64,000 nucleotides of DNA from contig JAMWFC010000049.1 in NCBI GenBank assembly GCA_027475525.1, positions 3,952,947-4,016,946 on the forward strand, written 5' to 3'. The stretch's first letter is position 1. The number at the start of each line of letters is the position of its first letter. Below the pieces are notes generated by a model. It was not told the DNA's origin. It saw only the letters and a program-made list of their open reading frames with translations, and did not search any database. Made by a program: the position numbers and the translations under genes. The DNA is from Macrolepiota albuminosa. Lineage: Eukaryota; Basidiomycota; Agaricomycetes; Agaricales; Agaricaceae. Shown piece by piece: positions 30,738 to 41,900 of the stretch.

Positions 30738-33700
30738 CTAGATTAAGCGAATGAGTACAATATCGACATCTGTACTGAGCAACTTACCAGGCCTGTCTGA
30801 TGATTCGTCTTCACTGCTTGAGCTACTCGAAGGATCACTTGCTTTGGGACTATGGGGGGTCGTATTTCTTGAGCTACTTGATTTATCACTTGCTTGGCTG
30901 GGACTACGGGGCGTATCTGTAGGAGCGAGAATGGGAGATTCGGGGAGGGTGTCACTGATATAACCAGCCTCAGGGCAGGCATTGTAAGTTTTTAATTCAT
31001 TGACAGAAAATTCGACCCAGCAAGACAAGTCAGCATCTTCTTCACGTCGGGAATTGAAATTTGTGAGTGTGACGCTGAGTTGGCGTGCAATCATGGAATC
31101 CCACCAAACATAACCATTGATGTACAGATAAGCTGAGGAAGTATGAAAAAATGTCAGAACTTATATGCGGAAAACACTCACGGAAGTCAACTGTTGGAAC
31201 TTTGCAAATAATGTATCGGCTGCTCCTCCAGGCAAACGTTAATTCAGCAGGATCGACATCGGAAGCACCAAGACATGGACAGACAAGGGTGTACGCCTTC
31301 CAGGCAGGTCCATCACGGAGGACGGATTGGATGTTGATACAAGTTGTTGACGGGGGTGTATCTGCGCCGGAACCATGTGTATGATTCAGCCATGCAATTT
31401 TTTTGTAGTGCATAAGTACACAAGCATGGATAGCCAGGAACCGAGACAATATGTGTTCAAGCCCAGGCAGACCCGTTATGATACTGCCATCGGACTCGCT
31501 TTTGAGTTCGTGATTGGAGAAGAACTAGTACATCAGCCTTCATGCGCAGACCCAGTTTTTTACGGACACCTCAAAGGATCAAAGATCGCCGTTCCAAGCA
31601 TGGTCCGAAGGCACAAGTGCATCATGCAATTCAAAATAGTTGCATAAATAAAGAAGTATCAGCACACCATCCCATGAGTTTGTGTTCGGAACGTGACCAT
31701 TGTCGTAATCTGCACATACGTGAATGGTATAAACAGATGTGACGATGACTTCACATACCGTGATTGGTCACCGAATCGATGAGAACAAGGACGAAATATG
31801 TGAGGAGGCGCATCAGCACCGTGTCTGATGTGGGACCGTGGTCCGTGTTGGATATTGATGTCGAAGTGATGTAATGGTGATACAAGCCGATTATTGAGGC
31901 AGCGAGAGTTGATGTATTGTAGAAATGACCCCCACAGCATATTGTAGGTATTGGAGTAACTACGGCATGAGGTAAGCATGGGTGCATGATGCTGTAATAA
32001 TACATTATCAGTAAATAATACAAGGAAAAGAAATAATCAGTTGACAAACAGCATGGAACCCAGCTGCAGAACAAGGAGCTCAACGTCCCACTTTTCATCG
32101 TTCGGCTTTCTGGTGTAGAAATTGTTAATGTAAAGGTCCCATGCTCCGAAGTCATCGTAATTTCCAGATTTGGGCACCGCCACGAACCACAACTTCGTGC
32201 TAGTCTCAATGAAGACAAATGTAGCAAAACCATTGGCGTCGATGTGCCAGTAATGGTGCCACTGGTAGAAGCAAGATTCCATTGCATATTGGAAATTGGA
32301 TAAAAATCATCCACTTTACAGTACCCGTGACCTTGAACTTTTCCCCAGACAGCCGAGTCGCTCGAGAATGGGAGGCGCAGGAAAGTTTCTAGGGAGGCAG
32401 GGATATCCAAAGCACTTAATGATCTTGGGTATGAAGATTCTAACGTTCTTAGAAGATCCCGAGGTGTCGCATGCTTTAAATGCTCGGTACCAGATATGGT
32501 GAAATCTGTGGGAAAAGGAATTAAAATTAAATATAATAAAAATGTTACAAAGGAGCTTGAGCGTACCATGCACCTGGATAACATTGTCCAAGATGCATAT
32601 GTCTGATAAGGAGCGTGCATTGAAACCTGGGTCAATATGCTGGTCCCCAATGACAAGAATACAAGAATGCGACGTTAAGGTTTTGGAGAGAGCAAGTGAA
32701 GAGGAAGAGTGATACTTGGTTTGAGTCATCACCTTCACAGATGAGGGTCGAACCCGATGGGCAACAGATGTGGCATACAATCTGCAAAACCAAACAAGGT
32801 CTCTGTCAAGCTACAGAGCAGTGAACGGAAGGCTACTAGAATGGAATAGAATATATATGCACATGAAATCTTGGTGTGTATTCAAACATCCCATCGCCAC
32901 CAGACAATGGTATATGTACGGTGTCCCCTTTGTAGAGAATCCATAGTTCTGAGAGATCAAGACAATTCGGAGCTTTGACAGTATGGCTATCCTCATCATC
33001 CTAAACCCAGAATCACAGCCAGTTGATCAACGCATAGACAGTAACTCACCATAGACTCAAGGGTCAGGTCAATGTAACCCCGATCCGTCTCAACATTTTC
33101 AAGGGGTGAAGCAACCGCCGTTCCCTCAGCGGAGTCATTGGAGGAATCGCTATCGTTATCTGAGTCCATCGTGGGAGGCTCGCTAGCGCTATCAGAGTCT
33201 ACATAAGCCTTACTCGTGTAGTTTTGTTTCCTCTTCCTAGGTGTCAAGGGTGCTGTATTACGTCACTTGTTTTTGGCCGCAATACGTGCTGACTTTCTCT
33301 GCTTTCCTTTTGAAGTCTTAGTGGAGCCGACAGTCACCGCCAGGTCAGAAGTAGGCAAATCGTTGTTAACTGCTGTCTCGGAGGCGTTGTCTAAAGTTAG
33401 TGAACCAATACCGGTAACTACGGGTGTCACCTGTTCTCCATCCGGTACATCTGTCCTGGGAATAAATGCCCCAGTAGCAGGTGCCATATTGGAATTAGTA
33501 TGCTCACGGGCACCTGCAGGGGAATCCTCAATGTCACAATTCGAAACGTTGGGTGTCACGTCCATGGGGTCTGGTTTGGGGGAATCCTCAACTTCACAAT
33601 TCAAAATAACGGGTGACACGTCCATAGCATCATCCAAGGCATGGACGGTATTCAGAGAGAAAGGGACATCGGTTAACTGGTTATAGTTTTCGGATCCCGT

Positions 33701-34653
33701 GGGGTCTTCCAATGCATGGTCGAGTGCGTCTGTACAAGGGGACGGGTCAAGACGGGTATCCTCAGCATTGTTATTGGAGATATCAGGTAACACGTCCATA
33801 AGGTCCCCTAAATCTGGAGAAATGGTCGAGTTGTCTAAATTTTCAGTCGCATAGGTGAAGACTGCTCATTACCATGAGGCTTGTCGCCGATGGTTGGATG
33901 AGAAATATCTATGTGACCTGACGGGCTTGCTGAGCGAATAAGGGGTCCTGGTAAGTCAACCAATCCAACAGGGAATGGAGCAGGTCCAAACAACGGGCTT
34001 GCATCATCATCTTGTTCGGCTTCATTGATCGTTGAAGTGGTTGATGCAGCAATCAAAGTAACATGCAAAGCATCAAGCGGGCGCTTCTTAGAAGGTGAAG
34101 GGACAGATATGATTTCAATCCAAGCAGGAGCGCTTCATTGATTTGATCAGTTAAGGTATTCAAGGCAGATGACAGCTCAGTTAGCAGGTCACCACCCTGA
34201 GCTGCCAAGAACAACACTCTCCACAATGCTCGATCCGCCTCGACGACAATACATGGACGTTCCAGCCCTGTGGAGGGTGCATCTCATCCTCACATACAAG
34301 TGTGTATATGTCGAGTACACGATATGACATAATAACTTTGAAAAAGGCTTTGAGTGCCTTATCTTTTGGTACACAATAAACAGGGACATCATTTATAGTA
34401 TCTCGAAATATGGAGAATACGTCTGAACGGCTAGCAAGAGAAATATTTTTTTCTGCCTCAGACAACACACGTGCAAGTGCCTTAAATAGGTCAGCAGAGC
34501 ATGCATAAAGAATATCTAAGTAACTTGCCACCACAGGTGTGCTGTCAAAGTGAGAAGACAGGTCATGAGTGTTAGGAATAACGTCTGAATACCATGAGTG
34601 ATTATAAAACTTAGAGTTGTCGAGGCGAGGGTGGTGAGATGACATTATACCAT
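30738..34653 (-). pseudogene. JmjC/cupin-like nuclear protein gene, decayed
   Basis: Read right to left: N-terminal block from 34653 (MDGIMSSHHPRLDNSKF), KKRPLDALHVTLIAAS, a long acidic low-complexity region, then KGKQRKSARIAAKNK (NLS-like). A TGA at 33263 is followed in frame by RNTAPLTPRKRKQNY, so CGA to TGA fits. Next CLDLSELWILYKGDTVHIPL, then the JmjC-like core: YWHIDANGFATFVFIETSTK and LWFVAVPKS (His-x-Asp), and MRPCLPHAVVTPIPTICCGGHF-type sequence (distal His). Relatives read WNLAST then HYWHIDANG in one frame; here a 1-2 nt shift near 32262 separates them, and another lies near 33840. The tail has SYLYINGYVWWDS and a Ser-rich C-terminus. JmjC enzymes are Fe(II)/2-oxoglutarate oxygenases; this copy looks dead. 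Exon limits are approximate. Confidence 0.65.
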
Positions 34654-34902
34654 CCATGGTGACAATTGAAGAACAAGAACAGATTTGAACAATCAAACAC
34701 AAATCATACAACAACAATAAACATACACATTCATTTGTCATCCGCTGCTGAAGCTACGACCGCTTGCGATTGGCACTTTCTGATGGAACATGTTTCTGGA
34801 ACCAGTGGATTATTCTAGAATGGAGTGGAAGATTTTAGATAACGTGACATGACAGCTCTGCGGCAATCTCCGTGTAACCGTGAGCAGTTGTGTTTGTCAG
34901 CC
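34654..34902. other. Short intergenic region between divergent genes
   Basis: Lies between the minus-strand JmjC-like gene and the plus-strand candidate at 34903; it should hold both promoters. No clear TATA box. Confidence 0.3.
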
Positions 34903-35291
34903 ATGGAGTCTCAAGCATGCATTGTTGGCATTCAAAGCGCTAGGTATGTCTCCTCCACCCGCACAATTATATGTTCTAAGAAATTCATATAGTCCCACTG
35001 GCGGGTCATATGCAGCCAATCCCAAATGTGAGTAAAGCCAGCATATAGATGAAGGGCTCTATGTGTCCAGTACTACGGTACAGTTTGTTCTTATTGATTT
35101 TTTCCATGTTTGATAGCATTGACGTCGTTGGATTACAGCTGAATGTAAGCTTTGAAGCTGGTGATTGAATATCCTACGTCTCACCCATCTAAGAAAAATA
35201 AAAACTTACTCACTTCCCCTTCCTTCCACAGATGCATTCGTATTCCGCCTGCACCGTGGCGAAGCAGGCAACACAGCTTATCTACCCATGG
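34903..35291 (+). CDS. Candidate small multi-exon gene, 5' part only
   Basis: ATG at 34903 with exons 34903-34943, 34993-35027 and ~35232-35291, giving MESQACIVGIQSA, SPTGGSYAANPK and YAFVFRLHRGEAGNTAYLPM. Splice donors GTATGT and GTGAGT and acceptors ATATAG and CCACAG fit fungal consensus, and codon phases match across both introns, which supports a real gene. The second intron (~204 nt) is long for this window and may hide an exon. The 3' part is not resolved and the family is not recognised; a small secreted or lectin-like protein is possible. Confidence 0.35.
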
Positions 35292-35601
35292 TACTGTTTT
35301 ATCTGTTGAATTATGAGTAGAAACTCAACAGGGTCTCATCAGACCTGATTCAGACGAAAGATGAAAAGCCCTGATTCGATGTTGACAGAGGTACGAGGTT
35401 GTCCCTTTCATTTATTTAATAACTAACATATATATATTCTTAATTATCCTACTAGATGTCGAGGGATCGGAGTCACCGTTTCTATTTCTTGCCCTCAATA
35501 TTCTACTCTCCATCTCTGTTCCAGAATGCAGTAGAGAAGAAAACCATTTACACAAGTTAGTTTCTATTTAACATTGGCAAATTATGACGGTAAAAAGCGT
35601 A

Positions 35602-35730
35602 GGTATGGCCAAAACCATCCTCTGGGTGTTAAATCTGTGCTAGAGCTGTAGAACCGCGCATAACCCTTGGGTATGGCCAGGACCATCCTCTTGGTGCTAA
35701 ATCTGTGCTAGAGCCTGTAGAATTCACTGC
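35602..35730. repeat. Tandem duplication, two ~65-bp units offset by 68 bp
   Basis: GGTATGGCCARRACCATCCT followed by CTKGGTGYTAAATCTGTGC and TAGAGC occurs at 35602 and again at 35670, with a few substitutions. Confidence 0.9.
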
Positions 35731-36074
35731 TTCGCATCATCCCAGCCATACCTTCGGCGTCCAGACTGGCACTGGTGACAACTCATCTTACTACATTATA
35801 TTCTCTCAGAAGGCTCAATTCTTGTACCAACCTCTGTACACGCTCTTGGAAACGACGACCTGGAAACGATGACCTCCTGACCCTTGACCATGACAGAAAA
35901 GATATCACAATACCCTGTATGTACACGAGTTTGAAGCATGACAATTCGAATGCTATTATCATGCACTCCTCGGGATTTACAGGACACTCAAAATATATCT
36001 ATCATGGACAACAAACCTACCCTCTCCTGTTTGCCACCTGCTGCCTGAACAACGAGAACCTTTCCCACTACTGA

Positions 36075-36612
36075 TGCGTGGGCGGGTATTCGGACTTGTT
36101 AATGGCACCCAAACTCATCATTTCGACTACAGTATGTGCATTAAAGCCCAAGCCCACGTGCATATGCTCCAAGGACGACGCGGGGGCTAATGACAAGCTA
36201 ACGGGAGTGACACAGATGCCCGGGTAGAGTTTCGTCGTCAACTGTTATGTAGGACTTTTATCCGCACTCTGAACTCATGATTTCGATTCTAGGATATCAA
36301 TAACATATGCAACTCACGTGCTGACACTTCAAGGACAACGAGGGGGCCAAACGTAGGCTATCTAAAAGCCAGCGCAAGCGACGCTGATGCATATTAGTGG
36401 CTGTCACACGTGATTTGGACCGTCGTGGTGTGCCAGACATTGCACTTACAATTTCGATTTTAGGTCATGAAGAACCTCTTCACCTCGCGTGCGGACGCTC
36501 CAAGGACGACGAGGGGGGCCAACATTGGCTGTTCAAGAGCCAAGGCGAGCGACGCTGATGTGTATAAGTGTTGTCACGCATGACACAGACCGTCACATTG
36601 TGCCAGACATTG
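36075..36612. repeat. Three diverged ~170-bp tandem repeats
   Basis: Shared landmarks recur in order near 36120, 36280 and 36450: an ATTTCGATTYTAG-like block, then TCACGTGC or TCGCGTGC, then CTCCAAGGACGACGAGGGGG and a block with GCGACGCTGATG and GTGTGCCAGACATTGC. Copies 2 and 3 are closest. No ORF runs through them. Confidence 0.8.
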
Positions 36613-36672
36613 CTCAACCTTGCTCAACCTGAGATCTACACATTAAACATCATTTTCGCCCTAACACCGTCC

Positions 36673-37086
36673 ATGAATCATTTGTTGACTTCCAATGAAT
36701 CCTCCCACGCTGTTTTCCGATCTGTCGACGACAACTTGTTGAATAAATTTGAAAAAAGTGAAGGCAAAGGGACTGGTGTGGTTCAGGGTATGAAGTACGT
36801 ACCTTTGTGCCTTTTTTTTGGCTCTATATGACTAACATGACGTCTAGGTCAGCGCGTGCGCTCGTTATTCAAGCATTCACATGCTGCGAGGAGATTATGG
36901 GGAGGGTTAAGCTATTCAACAGTCAAGATCAGGTTCGTTGCCTGTTTTTAGCGTGTTTTGTTGTATATAACCTCTTTACAGGCCAGGAATTCAAAACCGC
37001 GTCGCACAGGGATGTACCTGTTCTTGTACGGTGGCCGTGTCGATGTCAACATGTTCTACGCATACAGGGACAACAAAGATAAATGA
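36673..37086 (+). CDS. Small three-exon gene of unknown function (~110 aa)
   Basis: ATG at 36673. Exon 1 reads MNHLLTSNESSHAVFRSVDD, NLLNKFEKSEGKGTGVVQGM; donor GTACGT at ~36796, acceptor TCTAG at ~36848. Exon 2 reads SARALVIQAFTCCEEIMGR and VKLFNSQDQ; donor GTTCGT, acceptor TTACAG. Exon 3 reads ARNSKPRRTGMYLFLYGGRV, DVNMFYAYRDNKDK then TGA at 37084. The protein is short, mixed charge, with no signal peptide. I do not recognise it. Consistent splice sites and frames argue that it is real, though it may be a fragment since tandem repeats lie directly upstream. Confidence 0.45.
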
Positions 37087-38509
37087 AGATTACAATTTTC
37101 GAATTTCTATGTTTTTTTTTTATATATTTACAGACTATTTTTTTTTGATTTATGCTTATGGACAGCAATACGTACACTCTATATATTGATATTCACACAA
37201 ATATGGTCTCGATTTCTCCCTATGTCGTGAGCTAGCCTGCACTATTGCCGCGCTGGCACGTCACGCTAGCGCCATCACACTGGCACTGCCACGTTGCGCC
37301 TCCCATAACACCCAGCCGCGTAGACCTCGGTCTCGCCATGCGTTGCAGCGGCCCATCCCCTTTGATTGCTGATTGTGCAAAGTCAGTTATCTCGAGTTTC
37401 TCAACGTGACCGTTTCTTGAAGGATTCCGCATAAGACCTTTTAAACCTTTTTTTCTGGAATAGACAGAACTTTTACACAACTTCAAGGATAAGAATACAC
37501 AGTTCCAGATTTCCAAGGCACGTGAATGGTATTCTTCTAGTTACCACACCGTATACCTACAATCAACACTTCTCGTGCTATTACAAATCCAAGCAGAGTG
37601 GACGATCTGCCAGCCTTTTTTCAATGGACAGTGGCTGACCCATGAAGTTTTTTCCTACTTAAAAGCCAGTGTTAGGACCTCCCTCCATATTCTCCATGGC
37701 AGTCACTCGATTATTGAGGACATTGAATTGGAATGCGAGCTCCGCTTCCTATTTGACACACATCAGGAGGGATAGTAAAGGGATTCAAACTAAAACATAC
37801 CACCAAAAAGCAACCCATGTGCTTGTATTCACAGGGCTCGGTGAAAGCCATCTGAGAACAGATCAGAACCAAAGAGTTCCAAAAGCTCAGTAGACTTGCT
37901 TTCTGATATATGCCTGGTTTTCAGCTATTTGACGAAGGTATCGCTGTCGGTCAGCTTCTGACAGCCTTCCTCTTCGAATACAAGCAATCATGGCCAAACT
38001 GTGAAAGAAAAGAGAATAACGGATGTGCCTATGACTTTAATGCTTTTCATGGGGTCTATCCGGAAAAAGTTGGAGTAATGGGCCTACTTTGGCTGTCCAT
38101 GTCGTGAAGCAAAGACAGAAAACCCAATTTCTGCTGCTTCATTGCACAAAAGTAACTGACAACCTATACCACGAGTGAGCCACCGAGACACAAGAATATA
38201 GAAAGGCTACCTTGAAGGCGTTATACCTATGAATGCATGTCAAAGGATAATAAAACAGAAATACACTCAAGCGTACCAGCTAAATAACATAACAGAACTG
38301 CCTGATGTACTGCCGATTTGTTCCAAAAATGTGATCTCTTTGAAAGACTGAGTGTCAAACAAAGTATCCGCAGACTGTGCAATGGTATATCTGCCAAGAA
38401 CCCGAATACAATTCAACACGCCTTACTAGCATTAACACAAAGAGACAAACTGAGGTCAGAACATACCAATAGCCAGGATAGCTGGGTCTCCGCTTTCGCC
38501 TCATATCTT
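37087..38509. other. Gene-poor stretch upstream of copia element 1
   Basis: Only short unsupported ORFs. It ends at the ATCTT target site (38505-38509) of the copia insertion. The sequence resumes at 43999, so before insertion 38509 joined 44004. Confidence 0.5.
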
Positions 38510-38874
38510 TGTTAGAGTTCGGACTTCTTACAAGGATACCTATACGATTATAATATCAGTATGATACCTCAGTCTCGTATAAGTGACTGTATTGGAACTG
38601 TACCTATACGATTATAATATCAGTATGATACTATTAAAGTATAGTCAGTTAATCAGTAATTGTAAAGTAAGTATAGTGGCTCACCCTCAGTCTCGTATAA
38701 GTGACTGAGGGTGCGTATCTAAGTGGGTCGTATATATATAACTCTGTTCCATTGTTTAAGTGTGATGGGGTGGTGGCCGGATGTGAAGGGGTACGGTTCC
38801 TGGATATGTGAAAGGGTAGCGCTTTGACCCTGCACAATGAGCGATTGTTGTGGTGACGTCGTCCCATTCCAACA
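38510..38874 (-). repeat. 3' LTR of copia element 1
   Basis: 365 bp, identical to 43634-43998. It contains its own short repeats: ACCTATACGATTATAATATC occurs twice, and CTCAGTCTCGTATAAGTGAC occurs twice, which may be enhancer-like units. A TATATATATA tract lies near 38731. Confidence 0.97.
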
Positions 38875-38886
38875 CTCCTCCTCACC
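38875..38886 (-). other. Polypurine tract of copia element 1
   Basis: GGTGAGGAGGAG on the minus strand, immediately before the 3' LTR; the expected plus-strand primer site. Confidence 0.75.
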
Positions 38887-38920
38887 ACAACTACACTCCT
38901 CCTCGCATGGAAACGTGGCG

Positions 38921-41900
38921 TCAGTGTAGCCCGAGACGCGGGCGAAGGTACAGGAAGGCGGGTGCTGAGAGGGCTTTAGTAAATATGTCGGCGGCATTCT
39001 CCTTCGATGGGACTCGTCGTACTGTCAGTTCTCTCGATTGTACCCGTTCGCGTAGAAAATGATACTTAATGTCTACGTGTTTAACTCGTGCGTGCAGAAG
39101 GGGGTCTTCTGACAGCGCAATCGCTGAGTTGTTGTCACAGAACATTGGCATAGGACCGGGTGAGGTATCGTGTTCTATGTCCCTGAGGAGTGCACGAAGC
39201 CAGATGCACTCCTGGGCGCATTCAAAAGCGGCCATATATTCCGCTTCGCAGGATGATGCAGCCACTGTACGTTGTTTCCGGACAGCCCATGATATAGCAC
39301 CGGTGCCGAGGTTCCAGACGTATCCCCCCACGCTCCGCCTGGTGTCGGGGCAGCTGGCCCAGTCGGAGTCGGTAAAGCCAGTAAGTTTGATATCGTCGCG
39401 CCCCCCAAGGTGAAGTCTGAGGTCTCGAGTTCCTTTGAGGTACCTAACCAAGCGTATGGCCGCGTTCCAGTGTGGGATACCGTAAGAGTCTAGGTATTGG
39501 GTTAACTGCTGTACCCCAAAAGCTATATCTGGGCGTGTTGATATCGCTATGTAGAGAAGGCACCCTACCAGTTGACGATACGGGGTACGTTCAAGAGTCC
39601 GTTGCTCCTCCTGAGGCAGAGATTTCCGATCAATACGTCTGAGCTTCGAGTTTGGATCCATCGGTAAGGACAGGGGCGCGGCATCCTTCTGGCCGAACTG
39701 GTTGATGACTTTGTCAATGAGAGTGGTCTGGGAGAGCTTGACGAGTCGGTTTTGATGATCCCATTCCACTGCTATTCCTAGCACGAAGCGGGGTAAACCT
39801 AAGTCAGAAATTGTCCAAACCTTTCGCATCTGGACCTTGAAACGTTCATTCTGGCTTTTGCTACTAGCAATTGATAGAAAATCGTCTACGTGTAAGGCTG
39901 CGATGATCGTGCCCTTGTCAGTGACTCTGTGATAGATGCAGGACTCGCACGCTAATCGTTTGAACCCCCAGGATATCATGTTGTCGTTCACCGTCCTATT
40001 CCAGATCCTCCCGGCCTGCTTCATCCCATACAGACCACGTACTAGCATCCACACCCAGTCTTCTTTCCCATCCTCCTCGAAACCTTCTGGCTGTCGCATG
40101 AATTGCACCTCGTCGTCGGGAAGGACTCCATAGAGGAAGGCTGTTTTTACGTCGATTTGGGTGGCATCCCACCCTTTTGCAGCTGCAAGATGAAGGAGAA
40201 TGCGCCACGATTCCATGCGCGCAGTTGGTGAGGTCGTTTTAGTATAATCACGTCCATGGACTTGTTCATACCCTCGGAAGACTAGCCTTACTTTAAACCT
40301 GACTATCTTTCCATGTTCATCGCATTTAATCTTGAACACGGGTCGTCCTGTCCTCACCTTCTGACCAGCTGGGACCGTGGACTGAGGAACAAGCTTGTAT
40401 ATGCCCATCTGTCGCAAGGAATCTAGCTCCTCGCGATACGCCACTTCCCATTGATCAGAGTCGCCGGACCGTTTTGCTTCCGCCCATGTCCACGGCTCAT
40501 CGCTGACGTCGATCGTTGTAGGGCCATATTGTGGGTCCTCGATCGAGGTGAGTAGGTGCTCTAAGTCTTCGGCTGAGGCGATGTTGACGAGATCTGGTGG
40601 GTCCAGGCCCCGATCGGCTACCTCCGGGTCCTGGTGGTGTGACTCTCGTCGTCGAGCTCGTACTCGTTCTCCTGCCTCAATGGAGTCTTGTACGGCTCTC
40701 TGCACGCGGGACACTGGGGGGTCGTCGGGGGCTGCCCTTACGGTGGGTATCGGGATGCGGTTTGATTGGCGGAGTTGGGGGATCGGAAGGGCTGGAGCTT
40801 CATTGAGGTCAGGCGGATCCTGCTGACTGTCTTGCAATGATTGCTGAGTACTCGTAGGTTTGACAGGGTAGTCGTCGTCAAACACGGTAGGCTCTGGGTC
40901 CATGGGCTGATTCGCAGCTGGCTCGATTAGAGAGGGTTCTTGGATCGCGGGCTCTCGAGCATGCGGGAGGGCTTCATGGCTCTCACAAAACCTAACATGG
41001 TAGGTCTCGTATATTTTTCCAGTCCTCCTCTCATAACATCTATAGGCCTTGGAATTCTGGGCGTATCCAATCAGGATACACTCGATCGATCGTGCGTATA
41101 TCTTTGGATTGTGCTCGGCTAGTATCAGGACAAAAGCTTTACAGCCTATCTCTCGCATGTATGCGTAATTCGGACGACGGCCTGTCCAAGCTTCATGAGG
41201 GGTGATGTTACTTAGGGATTTGGTGAGTGTTCGTTTGTGGAGGTGTGATGCCGTTAGGTAAAACTCGTCCCACAGGTTCGGTGGACACTCAGCTGCCAGA
41301 CGCATTGCTCGGGCTTTGCCCATGAGTGTACGATGCATTCGCTCCACACGCCCTATGTGGGCAGAGGTATATGCCGCACCAAATTGCTGTTCGGTCCCTT
41401 GTGACTTGAGCCATCTCTCCATCTCATGCCCCTCAAGTTCGCCGTCGTGCCCTGTCCTGTATTTGCCGAGCTTTCCTTGGATTTCATTTTCACGAGCCAT
41501 CTGCCATGCCTTGAGGTGAGTTAAAGCGTCCCCCTTATGCCGAAGAAGTATCGACCAATGTTCACTGGTATAATCGTCAACCAGGTTCATTACGTATCTA
41601 TATCCATTTCGTGACACTACTGCTTGTGGTCCAGCCAAGTCTACCCACACGATCTCTAGCTTCCACGTCGCCCTTTGCCCCTCCTCCCGAACCTTAGGCA
41701 CAGAATTACGAGTCTGTTTGCCAAGGATGCATGAGTCGCATTTCGGGGTCTTAGAGCTAAAGACAGAGGGCATACCTGGGACAATGCCCGACTTTGCCAT
41801 GTCCACTACCGTCTGGTAGTTGGCATGTCCAAGACGACGATGCCAGACTTCCAGGTCGGCGGTGTGCTGGACTGTGTATGCGCGATGTTCGGTCAGGGCA

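Noticed and set aside
31751..32656. 301-codon minus-strand ORF
   Set aside because: Its middle runs in the wrong frame across the JmjC-like HxD region; only its first part (to ~32290) and last part are likely exons, so it is not one protein.
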